Source of the DNA: Vesta saturnalis | Taxonomy: Eukaryota; Arthropoda; Insecta; Coleoptera; Lampyridae | DNA length: 64,000 nucleotides | Assembly: GCA_036346205.1 (NCBI GenBank) | Contig: JARFJB010001166.1 | Location: 12,140,001-12,204,000, forward strand | Direction of reading: 5' to 3' | Part shown: piece after piece, positions 15,734 to 27,627 of the stretch | How the letters are laid out: each line of letters starts with the position of its first letter | How positions within the stretch are numbered: position 1 is the stretch's first letter | Translations under genes and position numbers: made by a program | The notes under the pieces: model-generated | What the model saw: the letters and a program-made list of their open reading frames with translations, nothing else | The model's database searches: none | What the model was told of the DNA's origin: nothing

Positions 15734-17780
15734 TCTTTTAGTGATTGAGATATGCTAGGTTAATGTGTGATGGGTTTCAATATAGGATGGGCAGGATTGT
15801 CCATTTTCGTTGCGGTGGTCGTTATCGTTTATTGCTTGGGGATTTGGGGTTATCTTAGGGTATATGGGGTATTGTCGAGGAGCTCTTCGAACTCCTCTGG
15901 TAGGTTGTCTAATCTTTCCAGTAGGAGTGCTGGGTGATGTTTAAATTTGATTTTGGGTTTTCGCGGTAGTCGGGTTTATTGGAGAATGGGGTTTGTAATA
16001 TTTATGTAGTAGGGATTGTGTCACCGTTTACCCTGGGATTTGTACATTTAGTTTGAATTGTTATTAGTCTATCAGTTATTGGTTGAATGTTGTATGGTTT
16101 ATTGGTTAGGGTGTCTGTGGTGTAGTTTGTGGATGGTGCGTAGTATTGCTCTTTCGCAGGAGGCGAGGGATTGGAGTTGGTTGGTTTTAAGGGTTGCATA
16201 TAACGCAGCGCAGTAGTCGAGTATAGGACGGATGTACATATGTTGTAGAGTTTTAGCGTGACAACCTCTGGCGTTTCCACGCAACGATTTCAATAGTGAT
16301 GTGCGGTTGCGTGTCTTATTGAGAGTGTTGCTAGCGTGAGGTTGCCAGTATAGGGTTCGGGAGAACGCCATACCTAGGTATGTGATTGTATCTTGTAATT
16401 GTAGTCTTTGTTCAAGTGTAGTCAAGTTGATGTCGGAGTTTTGTCTAGTGTGGTTTGATAGTTTAGGGTGTCTAAACAGTATTGTTTGCGTTTTGTTGTT
16501 GGTCCAGTTAGAGAAGTGGGTAAGTTGTTATTAGTCTATCCCAGAAAGCAGTGTCGTCGGCAAACTGGGCTATAGTTATGTTCGTGTTGGTGCTTTGGGG
16601 GGTGTCGTAGACGGTGTATAAAATTAGATCTAGCGACGATCCACACGGTACGCCGGCGGTTGGATAAAATATCGGGGAAGCAGAGGAACCTACTCGCACC
16701 TTCACACATCTGCCTGTCAGATATGAAAGAAGGAGTTTGTGTATTAGTCCTGCGTGGCATACTTTGTCAAATGGTTATTTTATGTATAGGAAGACTACGA
16801 GGCATCAGTCCTGGTAGTTTAGCTTTGGAGGATCCCGTATATGCGAGGGGATCTTGGCATCAACGGTTTGGTCTAAAGCCAAATTGGCTGTTTGGTATGG
16901 TGTCGTTGATTTCCAGATGGTCTCTGGACATTTGCCCATACAACCTAAAACGGAAATCGGTCTGTAGGATGAAGGTTGGAAAGGATCGGATCTAGGTTTA
17001 GGTAACATGACGATTGAAGCGGACCTCCATTCCGTTAGGAAATAGGATAGGGCTAGGCATCTGTTGTATATGTGGGCTAACTGTCTAACGGAGTTTGGTG
17101 ATAGATTATTGAGTATCTGTCGTAAGTCCGTCTTGTCTTCGAGCGAAATTCCTGTAATATTTGTTTTGGTGAAATGGGACTAAGAAACAGGTCATTGTCG
17201 AATAGTTCCTGTGGTCTATGTATTTGGTTTTGGAACTCCTCAAGATTTTGCTCGAGCTGAGCTTTGAAATCATTGTCAAATGATGGATCGTCAGGGGTAG
17301 TACGCACAGTTTGCAGGTAAAGGCCGAATAGGTCGGCTTTTCCCTGCCCTGAAACCGCAAGGTTACCTTGAGGGTTGATTCGGTAGTATTTTATGCCAAA
17401 ATTTATGCCCTTCACTGTAATCCAGTTTGGCTGTCTCTTTAATCCAATTCTCTTGGGTGTATGTGTTGGTCTCTAGTCGGATTATAGCAGTGAGTCGGTT
17501 GTACTCGGTTTTGAGTACTGGGTCTCTGGTTTTTGGAAATCGACGGTATAATCGTCGCTTTTCCTTAATCCAGAGAACAGCGAGGGGGTGGGGGTCCGGA
17601 TGATATCGATTACTCTTGTGGGAATTGCTGTATTGGCTGCGTCGGAGATGAAGTGGGTTAGGTCTTGTAAGGCTCTGCCTATATCGTCTGTAGTGTTTAG
17701 TGGTAGATCTGGGAGGCTATTGGAGATGTGTTCTTTGAACGCATTCCAATCGGCATTATGAAAATTTCTACGTGTATTAC
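15733..17780 (-). mobile_element. 5-prime truncated Jockey-type non-LTR retrotransposon
   Basis: Minus-strand element with its 3-prime UTR at 15733-16000, a reverse transcriptase at 16000-17415 and a residue of the linker before the RT up to about 17780. The endonuclease domain is absent, as expected of truncated target-primed insertions. The 3-prime UTR and RT resemble the second copy at 35370-36625, so the two belong to one family. Confidence 0.8.
16000..17415 (-). pseudogene. reverse transcriptase of a Jockey-type LINE
   Basis: The RT motifs appear in order on the minus strand: PSSYRPISVLGCMGK near 16960, the catalytic box FADDTAFW at 16541-16570, then DTITYLGMAFSRTLYWQPH and RPILDYCAALYATL of the thumb region down to about 16100. 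FADD replaces the usual YADD. Several frame changes and the lost fingers segment between 16960 and 16760 make it non-functional. The enzyme would have copied the element RNA at a nicked chromosomal target. Confidence 0.8.
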
Positions 17781-19636
17781 GTATAGGTAATTAGTGCACT
17801 TTACATAATCTACGCAGTGTATAAAGTTAATTAGTTACCAATTTATCTATTCAAGACACAAACAATCTCACTGAATGCAATCGAGTTAACCTTGTGTTGG
17901 TGTAAATGTGTTGTGTTAATGGCATACACATAATCGTTACTCTGCTTGCATCCTAATTTGGTTGTAGATAAATTGTTATTAGTGGAACTACTGATTCTGA
18001 CACGCCTACTTATGAGTTGACGTATAAGTTTTGGCGTTATCATCCTAACGAACAGTAAAAACGAAAATCAAAACATTTTTTGCGGAATCGTATCCCTGGC
18101 TGAAGCTGTTTTAGTAGATGCTACTCATACAATGGTTAAATTAAAGATATTTATGCTATACGTGAATACACTCACAATACCTTATAGTACGTGTAATGTG
18201 CTTAATGTTTTTATCCATCTCGCAGAACGTAACGACAAATTTATCGATATCTATTTTAAGTACCCTGTATGAAAAAATTATATTAAACATTCTTAGTACG
18301 GAAACACCCTGCATAGGGGAAGGTCTAAGTTAGTTGATCTCCATACTTGAATGGACAAAGATCAAAATCGTTTTACATACTTCAAAGGGATACCATTGAA
18401 TTTAATACGTTCGTAAACGCAACCATAGAACAAGTGTCCAATTATCCTATGGCAAAGCGTGGACAAGTTAAATAATAGCTACTGATATTAAAGACAACAT
18501 TTTTGTCGGTAATAAAGAATTATACATTATAATACTAACAAGATCATACAACAACCCGTAAACAATACGTGTTTAAAGGTATTTCATTACAAAACGGCGT
18601 TTTTTGTATAAAATGTTGAGTGTTACGAAAAATACAGCATGTGGGGTATCAAAATAAAGAGAATTTCGCATAGATTATTTAGTTTTAAAGCAGTAATAAA
18701 TATAAGAAAGTTATTTGTAAAATTAGAAATTATTAACATTTAGAAATTGAATTGTACAATCAGAGCATTTGTTTGTACGCTCATATCACTATAGGAAATC
18801 TAAAATTTAAGAAAAAAATGAGTAAAGATTGTAAATTTTTCCAATCACTTCTTGTTAGAATTTCGAAGGTAGTACATGTATCACTCAGAGCTGGCATAAA
18901 CAATCGAGAATATTTTCATAACCTAAATTTGATCTGCGGTGAATACATGTTCGACTGAAATTTTCTAACCTAATAAATCGTTTCATTTGTTAAAATCGAA
19001 AAGTGTACTTAGTGTATAAAATTATTGTTCTACGTTAATATGAATTGTTTTAATAATAAATATAAGTAAAATTGAACGTGAATTATTTTAATTTCAATAA
19101 AATTAAATTAAAACAAACAATTAAATCATATTACCAGTATTGTAGAATTCAAGTACTTGTTCAATGTAATACAGAAAATAAGTGCTCCGATTCTAAATAG
19201 AAGCAATTGTGCGAAATTCGTGGCGATTCTAACATCATAAATAAAAATTTGATGCATCATAAATATTAATATCAAGGAGGATTCACAGCTGACACATATG
19301 GTAAAGCAGTGCATCCAATTAAGAAAATTCTAGACCATACCATTGTATGAATACTTCAGGCTGCAAAAAGATAAGTAACAATTCTAATATTAGAGTTTGG
19401 TTATGATACATGTATTTATTTATATGTAAAGAATTAATAGCGGAATACTGATAAAGTACATTATTATGCATGCTTACCTATTTAAATGATGAATCTTTTT
19501 CTTGTGCAATTTATTAGTAATCACAAACACAATTTTATAAAGGTATTAAAGTTTATATTATGAAAGATAATTGGTATTTTTATACAGAGTTAACATTTAA
19601 AGTAAACCATTATGTATATTGTAGAATTAATTCCTT
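17781..19636. other. unannotated AT-rich stretch
   Basis: No gene seen. TACCCTGTATGA at about 18260 and ACACCCTGCATA at 18303 look like isolated mariner-type ends. Confidence 0.4.
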
Positions 19637-19760
19637 TGAACTCTATCCCCTGAATGAGTGACGCCAGCCGGAGCAAAATTAATTTCTTTTTAATAAATTT
19701 ATTTATTATTAATAAAAGTAAACTAAATAAATAACTATATATAGTTATTATTATTATTAA
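19637..19760 (+). repeat. short dispersed motif with AT-rich tail, copy 1
   Basis: TTTGAACTCTATCCCC followed by a GC-richer segment with GCCAGCCGG and an ATT/ATTA-rich tail. Related segments occur at 50258 and 51650. It may be the 3-prime end of a short retroelement, but the family is not recognised. Confidence 0.4.
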
Positions 19761-19893
19761 TATTATTATTACATGGTATACAAGCGTGTATCAAAAATGT
19801 GAAGTATTAAGAAAGCTAAGAAATTAACGAAGCAGAAACGATGGGAAATAGTAATAAATATAACCGCTTATTAAATATGTTTACATCAGTGTA

Positions 19894-19898
<5 letters not shown>

Positions 19899-19964
<66 letters not shown>
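19899..19964. repeat. (TA)n microsatellite
   Basis: TA run directly abutting the left end of the MITE at 19963. Confidence 0.95.
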
Positions 19965-19967
<3 letters not shown>

Positions 19968-20718
19968 GGTGAATCTTATCTAATCCGCCATAATTAAAGG
20001 AGTGCTAGAACTCATCATTCTAAGCAAAAAATATGTACATGGGTCTGGAAATGCTTCGTTTCCGAGATACAGGGTGTCAAAGTTTAAAAAAGAAATCGCG
20101 TTTTCTTCAATATCTTTCGAGTGTTTCGAAATAATTTCATGAAATTTCGTATGCGGAGGTTTTTTGGGATGACAAATTTAAATTTGTGGTCCAATTAGTT
20201 GTGGTTTCTAGGGGGCGCCAGCGGCAACCATTTCGACCCCTTTAAATCGTCTCAATTTTTTTGTGCTACACTGTATACCATTTTGGACTAGAAAAATCGA
20301 TCTTCCTATCTTTTCTGCTAAAAAAAGGTGTATCTTAGTGAAGTCGCTAGGAGCAACTCTTTCCGAGAAAAACGCATTTAAAGCTCATGATGCGTACACA
20401 TTTTCGGAGGGTATTCTTTTGACAGGTTTAACAATAGGGATTCTTACTTGTTTACTTATGTGTCTGCTCTAGCAACTTCACTTTTTTTAGCAGAAAATAT
20501 TTGAGTTTGTCATCCCAAAAAACCGCCATATAAAAATTTCATGAAATTATTTCGAAACAGTCGAAAGATATTGAATAAAACGCGATTTATTTTTTCAACT
20601 TTGGCACCCTGTATCTCGGAAACAAAGCATTTCCGGACCCACCTACATATAAACTTTTTTGCTTAGAATGATGAGTTCCAGCACTCCTTTAATTTTGGCG
20701 GATTAGATAAGATTCACC

Positions 20719-20723
<5 letters not shown>
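19963..20723. mobile_element. palindromic mariner-type MITE, 761 bp
   Basis: Left end TACAGGGTGAATCTTATC and right end GATAAGATTCACCCTGTA are inverted copies, and pairing continues through about 300 bp of each arm. A second pair of ends is nested inside: ATACAGGGTGTCAAAG at 20068 and CTTTGGCACCCTGTAT at 20600. Both outer ends abut TA microsatellites. No coding sequence. Confidence 0.88.
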
Positions 20724-20809
<86 letters not shown>

Positions 20810-20811
20810 TA
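20721..20811. repeat. (TA)n microsatellite
   Basis: TA run, interrupted once by ATACATATATAC at its right edge, lying between the MITE and the next element fragment. Confidence 0.95.
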
Positions 20812-21247
20812 CAACGTGAACAAAAAACGTACCCCTGTTCAAGTGTATATATTGTACACATAAATTGAAGATGAAAAGTCAGATAAATTTCTTCTCTCAA
20901 ATTTACGGCTACAAAGTGACAGGCCCTCAAAGTTAAATTTTGAAAATCGTTTTTCGCTAATAACTCGTAAACCTTTACGAATTTAAAAATACTATACCCA
21001 ATGAAAATTCTTTCTTTGTTGACGAGCATTTTTCTGGTTTGACTGGATTGTCTATGAATGGTCTGGAAGTATTAGTTTTCACATTGTTCCCGTATACTTT
21101 CAATTCCAACTTTTTTGTGTGTGATTTTTCAGGTGTTTTGGTGACTTTTTGGCCCCGTTATTCAACTTGCTGCAAATTTGGGCCTCTTGGTTGAAGTTGA
21201 TAAAGTGAACGGTTTATGAGTTATTTGCAATTTCATCAATCACGGTA
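20810..21247. mobile_element. fragment of a mariner-type element
   Basis: It starts TACAACGTGAACAAAAAACG and ends with a segment whose reverse complement, ACCGTGATTGATGAAATTGC, recurs at 23680 as the left end of another mariner. Interior phrases such as AATAACTCGTAAACC are shared between the two. No transposase is present. Confidence 0.5.
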
Positions 21248-21257
21248 AATTAAATAC

Positions 21258-22551
21258 TACTGCACCAAAATTTAGTAAGTGGGCAGTGGACTAATAGTCA
21301 TAGTTGTCATATTGTGATTTTTGATCAGTTTTCATACAATTTCTTTATCCATAATAAATAATAATCGGTATTCCAACTTTGAAATGGCAGATATGCACAT
21401 AATGTACGGAAGAGCTTTTGGGAATTGTGCTGAAGCTGTTCGTTTATATTCCCAGGCATTTCCAAATCGGAGGATACCGAATAAAAAGACGTTTGCCAAC
21501 ATTGACCGGCGTCTTCGTGAAAGTGATACATATTATCAATTTATAAAAATTCTATTCATATCGGGTTCTCACAGGTTGTTTGAAGCCACCAAAAATTGAC
21601 AGTGGTAGGAGGCGAACTGCAAGAACACTAGTTTTAGAACAAAGAGTGTTGGATGCAATTGACGCTGATCCCACAACAAGCTCTTGTCAATTGGCAAGAG
21701 AAAATAATTCAAATCGATCCACCATATGTAACTCCTGCGACCTTTCTATTATCGAAAGATACAAGCTTTGACCATTAATGATTTTCAAGCAAGAGTGAAA
21801 TTTCACGTTGGTTTCTAGAAAAATTCTATAATGACCGAAATTATCCATGGATTATCTTATTCACTGATGAGGCAGGTTTCGTCCGAAACTTCCTTAACAA
21901 TCATTACTACAATTATCAAAATCCGCGCGTTTTCATTGAAACCAATCACCAACAGCAATTCAGTGTAAATGTATGGGCTGGTTATTGGCAATAATTTAAT
22001 TGGTGCATTCTTTTTGTCACAACGTTTAAATGGTAATTCATACACTAATTTTCTGGATAATGATTTACCCGAGTTACTAGAAGATTTCCATCTGGATGTT
22101 AAGAGTCAAATGTGTTTCATGCACGATGGTGCACCTCCTGATTCTGCACTCACTGCTAGGCGGTCACTGAATCGAACTTTTAATGCAATCTGGATTGGAC
22201 GCGGAGAACCGGTTCCTTGGCCTGCACGTTCACCGGTTCTAAACCCTATGAATTTTTTTTTCTGGAGTCGTTTAAAATACATGGTGTATTAGGTGCCAAT
22301 TACAAACGTCCAACATCTCCAGCAACGAATTTTTGATTGCTCTAATTTAATAAGAGATGATCCGCAAATATTTTTCAACGTACGTCAATGAACCATGAAA
22401 ATAATTCGTAAATGCATAGCAGTCAACAGTGAACAATTCGAACATTTAATCAACTAATTTGTTTGTTAATTAATACTTTGTTTCACTTAATAAACTTTTT
22501 GACAACTATGACTTTTAGTCCACGGCCCACTTACTAAATTTTGGTGCGGTA
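21258..22551 (+). mobile_element. DD41D mariner, 1.29 kb, with 50-bp inverted repeats
   Basis: TA-bounded; left end TACTGCACCAAAATTTAGTA and right end reading TACCGCACCAAAATTTAGTA on the other strand. TIR pairing covers about 50 bp, the ordinary mariner layout, unlike the long-arm elements elsewhere in the window. It carries one transposase gene on the plus strand. Confidence 0.88.
21384..22457 (+). pseudogene. DD41D mariner transposase, broken, third Asp replaced by Asn
   Basis: It begins MADMHIMYGRAFGNCAEAVR with the FPNRRIPNKKTF motif. A 57-base segment from GTGATA to TCACAG (about 21525-21581) interrupts the frame and could be an intron or simply degraded sequence. Downstream, the first Asp lies in LFTDEAGF (near 21865) and the second in MHDGAP (near 22120). 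The third position reads PMNFFFW at 22251-22253: 41 residues after the second Asp there is Asn. The C-terminus EQFEHLIN ends at 22457. Frameshifts and stops separate these parts. Loss of a metal-binding Asp would abolish catalysis even without the frameshifts. Confidence 0.82.
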
Positions 22552-23667
22552 ATATGTAATAATGGTTTAAATAAATGTTTGAAAGCATTCTCAATACAAA
22601 TCGTTAAAATAACTAGAGACGCCAAACACTCAATGAAAGATAATGCCGTTGACTCAGTGGGTAGATTAAATCGGGGCTGGTTCATGCTTTTTGATTTGCT
22701 CAAGTGCCAACAATTTTCTGCTTAATTATTTCCACCTAACATCAATATAGTAACTTCAAGGTAACAATAATAAAAGTTATCTCGGACGCCAAGTTATTTT
22801 TTTATTACGCTCGAATAACTAAACCTAGGATACAATAAAGCATTCGCCAAAATGTCAAAATAAAAGATATACAAACTATGTTTATTAAGCATTTAAATTT
22901 GGGATTATATAAAATAAATCTTAAAACTAGTGTTAATAGCCTTATCCTACTAAGTCGGTGGGGTATAAATACCTGTTATAAAATTTTTGTACAACTTCTT
23001 GAGAACCTCTGTAATCATAAGGAATGAGGAAATGTAAACCATAGATGATGTAATCTTCGTACAAATGTTACGCAATATATCGTATTTTCAATGTTGTATG
23101 TTGTAAACCATACCAAAGTTGAATTTACTTCTTACATATTTATATTCATTGAAATTTGAATAATCCAGCATTTATTGCATTCTCTTGAAAGTTCAAATAA
23201 AAATGTGTGATCTAAATTTAAATCTTAATTAAATGCAGAATGAAATCATAAAATAAAAGTACCTAAAAGTGGTAAAAGTATAACTGTAAGTAGAAATGAA
23301 AGTGTAATTAGAACTGCCTGCAAAAAACAGATGTTTCAGATTTTAATATAATACGAGTTAAAGGTGTTTTACCATTAAATCAATGGCACTTTACACAAAA
23401 TTTAGATGGAAACCAAAAATGGCTTCTTGTTTAAAACAACGTACATCAAGTAATGCTAAAAAGGACGCTTACGGTATCAGGTGATGGTGCGCGTGAAATA
23501 TGTGCAGAAAATAATTCCACGTTATGGAAGTATAAACCGTTAAGAAAATATGCAACTTAAGTTACACCAATGCAAATTAAGTTGCCTACCACATACTTAT
23601 AATCAAAAACCTTTTTTTCTTTTTATTTACAACTAAATGAACGAAGAACGTAAAAGATTCGTTACAA
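22552..23667 (+). repeat. 1.1-kb repeat, left arm of a giant inverted repeat
   Basis: This arm pairs in reverse complement with 24773-25780 and has a third, direct copy at 53044-54140. Shared landmarks include GACGCCAAGTTA, ATATACAAACTATGTTTATT and GCAACTTAAGTTACACC. There is no open frame of note. I cannot place the repeat in a family; it might be the long TIR of the enclosed element or an independent element. Confidence 0.8.
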
Positions 23668-24600
23668 GTATTTATGTGACCGTGATTGATGAAATTGCAA
23701 ATAACTCGTAAACCATTCTTCAATCAGTGATTGAAAATCCTCACGTTAATAAACATAATTTCCATTATTACGATACTGAGAATCCCAGATTTATAATTCC
23801 TGTTGATCATCAACACCGTTGGTCACTTAATGTTTGGGCCGGAATTATTGGGGAAAGAATTATGGACCATATTTTTTTAAAAACGCGGTTAATGGAGATC
23901 CATTTTTAAACTCCTTGCGCAACGAATTTGAAACTTTCATTGAAGATTTACCGTTACAAACCCTTAGAGAAATGTGGCTGCAATTAGATGGCGCTCCTCC
24001 GCATTTTAGCAGAAACGTTAGAAATTATTTAAATATTCAGTTTCAAAACAAATGGATTGGAAGAGGAGGGCCGATCTCCTGGCCTGCAAGATCGCCTGAC
24101 TTGATAAAGCTGGACTTTTTTCTTTGGGGTTGGATTAAAGAAAAAGTCTATCAAACCCCTCCAATGACTGTAGATGATGTGAAGGCAAGAATTAGAGACG
24201 TCATTCAAACTATAAATGTTTCCACGTTACGAAAAGTAAATTTGTCGTTTATTCAAAGACTTTTGCCAGCAAAAAAAATGGTGGTCACATTCGACATTTA
24301 CTATAATTTTAAGTGTTTGTATTTCAGTTAATATGTTTTTAGTTTCTTATGTATTCATAGCTTGCTTTGACCGACTAATTTTACTCTTCTTCAGTGTTAT
24401 GAACGAAAAAATTTAACAAACTTAAATATCTCCAAAACTATTAGAGATGGGTATAGAACAAATTTAACAGAAATGAAAGCCGACTAATAGACGAAGACAA
24501 GGCATTAAAAAAATATAGGGTGTGCCATTTAAAAAAATGAAGATACAGATTTTTCAAATTTATGTTATTGAATTAATTTTTGTGATCACCGTGTATATCG
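23668..24600 (+). mobile_element. 5-prime deleted DD41D mariner between two inverted arms
   Basis: The left end reads ACCGTGATTGATGAAATTGC at about 23680 and the right end GTGATCACCGTGTA at 24580-24593. The 5-prime half of the transposase is missing. ATATAGGGTGTGCCATTT at 24515 looks like a further internal end. Confidence 0.65.
23730..24325 (+). pseudogene. DD41D mariner transposase, catalytic half only
   Basis: Reading starts inside the catalytic domain at NKHNFHYYDTENPRF, so the DNA-binding domain and the first catalytic Asp are lost. The second Asp lies in LQLDGAPPHF and the third in IKLDFFLWGWIKEKVY, 41 residues apart. A one-base frame change near 23860 separates two good frames, and another near 24265 disrupts the C-terminal NGGHF motif. 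It cannot encode an active enzyme. Confidence 0.8.
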
Positions 24601-24772
24601 AAATCCAATATTGACAATAGATTAAAGTAAGCTCATGCATGAATAAATTCTATACCAAAGATTATTTTTTTATCTTTAAAAATAACTTATATACGCCTAC
24701 TTGAATTACTACATAAAAATGTCAGTTTTGCAAATATTGCAAAAATTTTAAGATTTAGCTTGTAATTTGTGA

Positions 24773-25780
24773 CGAATCTTTTACGTTCTTTGTTCATTTA
24801 GTTGTAAATTGTAAAAAATTTTAATTATTAATGAATTATAAGTATGTGGTAGGCAACTTAATTTGCATGTTGGTGTAACTTAAGTTGCATATTTTCTTAA
24901 GGGTTTATACTTCCATATCTTTGAATTAATTTTCTGCATATATTTTTTCGCGCACCGCTATATCACCTGTTATCGTAAGCGTCCTTTTGAGCATTACTTG
25001 ATGAACGTTGTGTTGATTAGGAAGCCATTTTTGGGTTTCCACCTAAATTTTGTAAAAAGTGCATTGATTTAATGGTAAGATACATTTAACTCGTATTATA
25101 ATAAAATGTAAAACGTTTAATTTTTGCAGGCATTTTAACTTTTATCATTTTTACTTTTTTTAGTTTTACTTTTGGCATTTTTACCACTTTTGGTATTTTC
25201 GATGCTTATGATTGCAATTTTGCATTTAATTCAGATCTAAATTTAGATCCCATTTTTGATTTGAACTTTCGAGAGAATCCAATAAACACTGGATTATTCA
25301 AATTTCATGAAGATAAATTTGTAAGAAATAAAACTCAACTTTGGTATGGTTTACAACGTACAGCATTGTTATTACGACATATTGCGCAGTTATTTATAGC
25401 TATAATTTAGTAATTTAAGGCTATTACAACTAGTTTTTAAGATATATTTTATACAATTCTAAATTTAAACGTTTAATAAACATAGTTTATATATCTTTTA
25501 TTTGGACACTTTGGTGAATTTTTTATTGTATCCTCGGTTTAGTTATTCCGAGCATAGTAAAACTTGGCGTCAGAGATAATTTTTATTATTGTTACATTGC
25601 AGTTACTATATTGATGTTAAGTGGAAATAACTAAGCAGAATTCGTGGCAATTAAAAAAAAAGATTGAACCGGCCTGCTTTAATCTACTGACTGAGAGATT
25701 TTTGAGTGTTTTGGATCTCTGGTTAGTTCAACGATTTGTTTTGAGAACATTTGCACCCATTTATTTATTAAATTATTTAC
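24773..25780 (-). repeat. 1.1-kb repeat, right arm of the giant inverted repeat
   Basis: Reverse-complement copy of 22552-23667, for example TTAGTTATTCCGAGC and AACTTGGCGTC near 25537-25575 mirror the other arm. The arm is slightly shorter than its partner because of small deletions. The 170 bp between the mariner right end and this arm are unpaired. Confidence 0.8.
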
Positions 25781-26160
25781 ACCAATTATTTACACCTGGC
25801 TCTTTTAAACCTTATTTATAAAGTAATTCTTATAAAAAAGATGTAAAATTATAAGGAGGATCGAAAAATAAAATAATATATAGGGTGTTCTATTTAAAAG
25901 TCAAAAGTGTTATATTGTACCGCTTTTATATTAGACCCTGTGGAAACCGAACTATTTTTAGATTATGCGGCTTATAAAAATAGACAAACAGCGCCATAGG
26001 TGTCTTCTACAATTGGAAAATAAAAACAGTATTAAAATTATTAAAGCAAAGCGTAAGTTTGCTGCTTTACAACACATTATGTTATGTTTCCACAAAATTA
26101 TCGGCACCAAAATAAACTCGACTACACTTGAACTGTTGCATAACATGTCACAATGAAGAT
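25781..26160. other. unannotated stretch with mariner-end scraps
   Basis: TATAGGGTGTTCTATTT at about 25880 and TTAGACCCTGTGG at 25933 resemble two decayed mariner-type ends. No gene is visible. Confidence 0.4.
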
Positions 26161-26292
26161 ACACCCATGTACCACACAAAAATTAAAAATACACCGAACG
26201 CGTTTCAATAGCTAAGCTATCATTAATCCAGCCGACCGCTATTGCAAAGCGTTTGATGTTTTTTAATTTGTGTGGTACGTAGGTATATTTTG
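26161..26292. repeat. hairpin-forming inverted repeat
   Basis: The arm 26165-26216 (GTACCACACAAAAATTAAAA then AACGCGTTTCAATAGC) pairs with 26238-26290 (GCTATTGCAAAGCGTTT then TTAATTTGTGTGGTAC) around a loop of about 20 bases. It is probably a small foldback element. The size would also suit a long miRNA-like hairpin. Confidence 0.7.
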
Positions 26293-27627
26293 TTTGCCAC
26301 CTGTACTTTCCTAATAGTCGTACATGATCTGAATATAACAGGCGCATTACCTATATTAATAAAACCCCCACAATACAGCAACGGTCCCTGGCTGTCCAAC
26401 TTTAAAATGTGCCCAAAGAAAGTACATAGAAAATGACCTATTGGTCAAACTATAATAAAAGGCTTGTAAACCTAGTATGTGGTTTCAATAAAGTCTTCAA
26501 AAGTCTTAAAATCAAAAGTACTTTTCAATAGAACGATATATAACAGACGATTAAACTTTTTCTTAATTTAATCAAATTCTCTACATTAGGGTCGTAGTAT
26601 GTACTTGGGGGAATTATATTTACCCATCTTATAATGTTCTTTAATTAATTATTATGACATTGTAATAAAACATATATTTACACGGTAGAATTGTACCACT
26701 AGTAGCCATTAATATTTATTACAATAAAGAAGATAATTGAGAGTTTCTTAAACAATTATTCCTGTTCGTCTCCATTTAATTTAAGCAATCCATGTAATAA
26801 AATATTTAATATAAGTACGGACTCAATTGTTTCTTAATTTGAATTAAAATATAATAAGGTACGTAATAAACTTTATGTCCTGTATAAATATAATATAATT
26901 TGACGTAGGTAGACGTAATAAAAATGTAACAATATTACGTACAGTAATAATGAATTATACAATCAAGAATAATGATACAAAATCTTACACGACTTCTACA
27001 GTGTAACATGATAAACGAAGGAATGAGGCCACTAATAGATTGTAATTTAACGTTTCTAATTGATTAATTGCTACATTTTATCAATTGTTCTCAGAATAAA
27101 ATTAGTTTGAACGTGAAAAATTTTAGTCATTTTGTTTTACGTGCCTACCATTAGAATCCAATTAATATTGTTAGACCTTTGGTCTAAAAATGTATTACTT
27201 TAATTTTCTTCTGCTTACATTAACAGCTTTATTAAATATTCTTACGTTGCAAGAAAAAAGTATATATGTAAATTTTTATTCTGAAAGTTACATTTTCTTA
27301 AATATTCAGCTCGAAAGCAAAATGAAAGTAAAACACAATGCGTCTTCAATTACTTTTTTCATTAGTGTTATTAAACAACGGGCCTTTCATAATATAGAGT
27401 TTTTAGTAAGTTTGCTTTGTTTAGTTTTAGTTAGGCGAGTAAATTCTATTAACACAGAAAATTTTTATCACAAAATATTTACATATTATTAATGATGTAT
27501 AATACAAAGCAAGAAAATATGAAATGTTGAATTTGTGTTGTTATTTTATTACAGGCCAAATACTCATTAGAAAAAGTAAAGGTAATTGCGTGTACGGCAT
27601 AGCTCAGTGGTGTAGGCAGGGTTCTTA
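26293..27627. other. unannotated AT-rich stretch
   Basis: A 100-codon plus-strand frame at 27190-27492 is hydrophobic and AT-driven, and I do not consider it a gene. Nothing else is recognisable. Confidence 0.4.

Noticed and set aside
21859..21886. Hammerhead-ribozyme-like core CTGATGAG followed by CGAAAC
   Set aside because: It is the DNA of the TDEA motif of the transposase; the bases between cannot form stem II and no stems I or III were found.
27190..27492. 100-codon hydrophobic frame
   Set aside because: Composition is explained by T-rich sequence; no motif, splice signal or conserved pattern.
27600..27617. tRNA A-box-like TAGCTCAGTGGTGTAGGC
   Set aside because: No B box or cloverleaf follows, either directly or after removing the transposon inserted at 27628.
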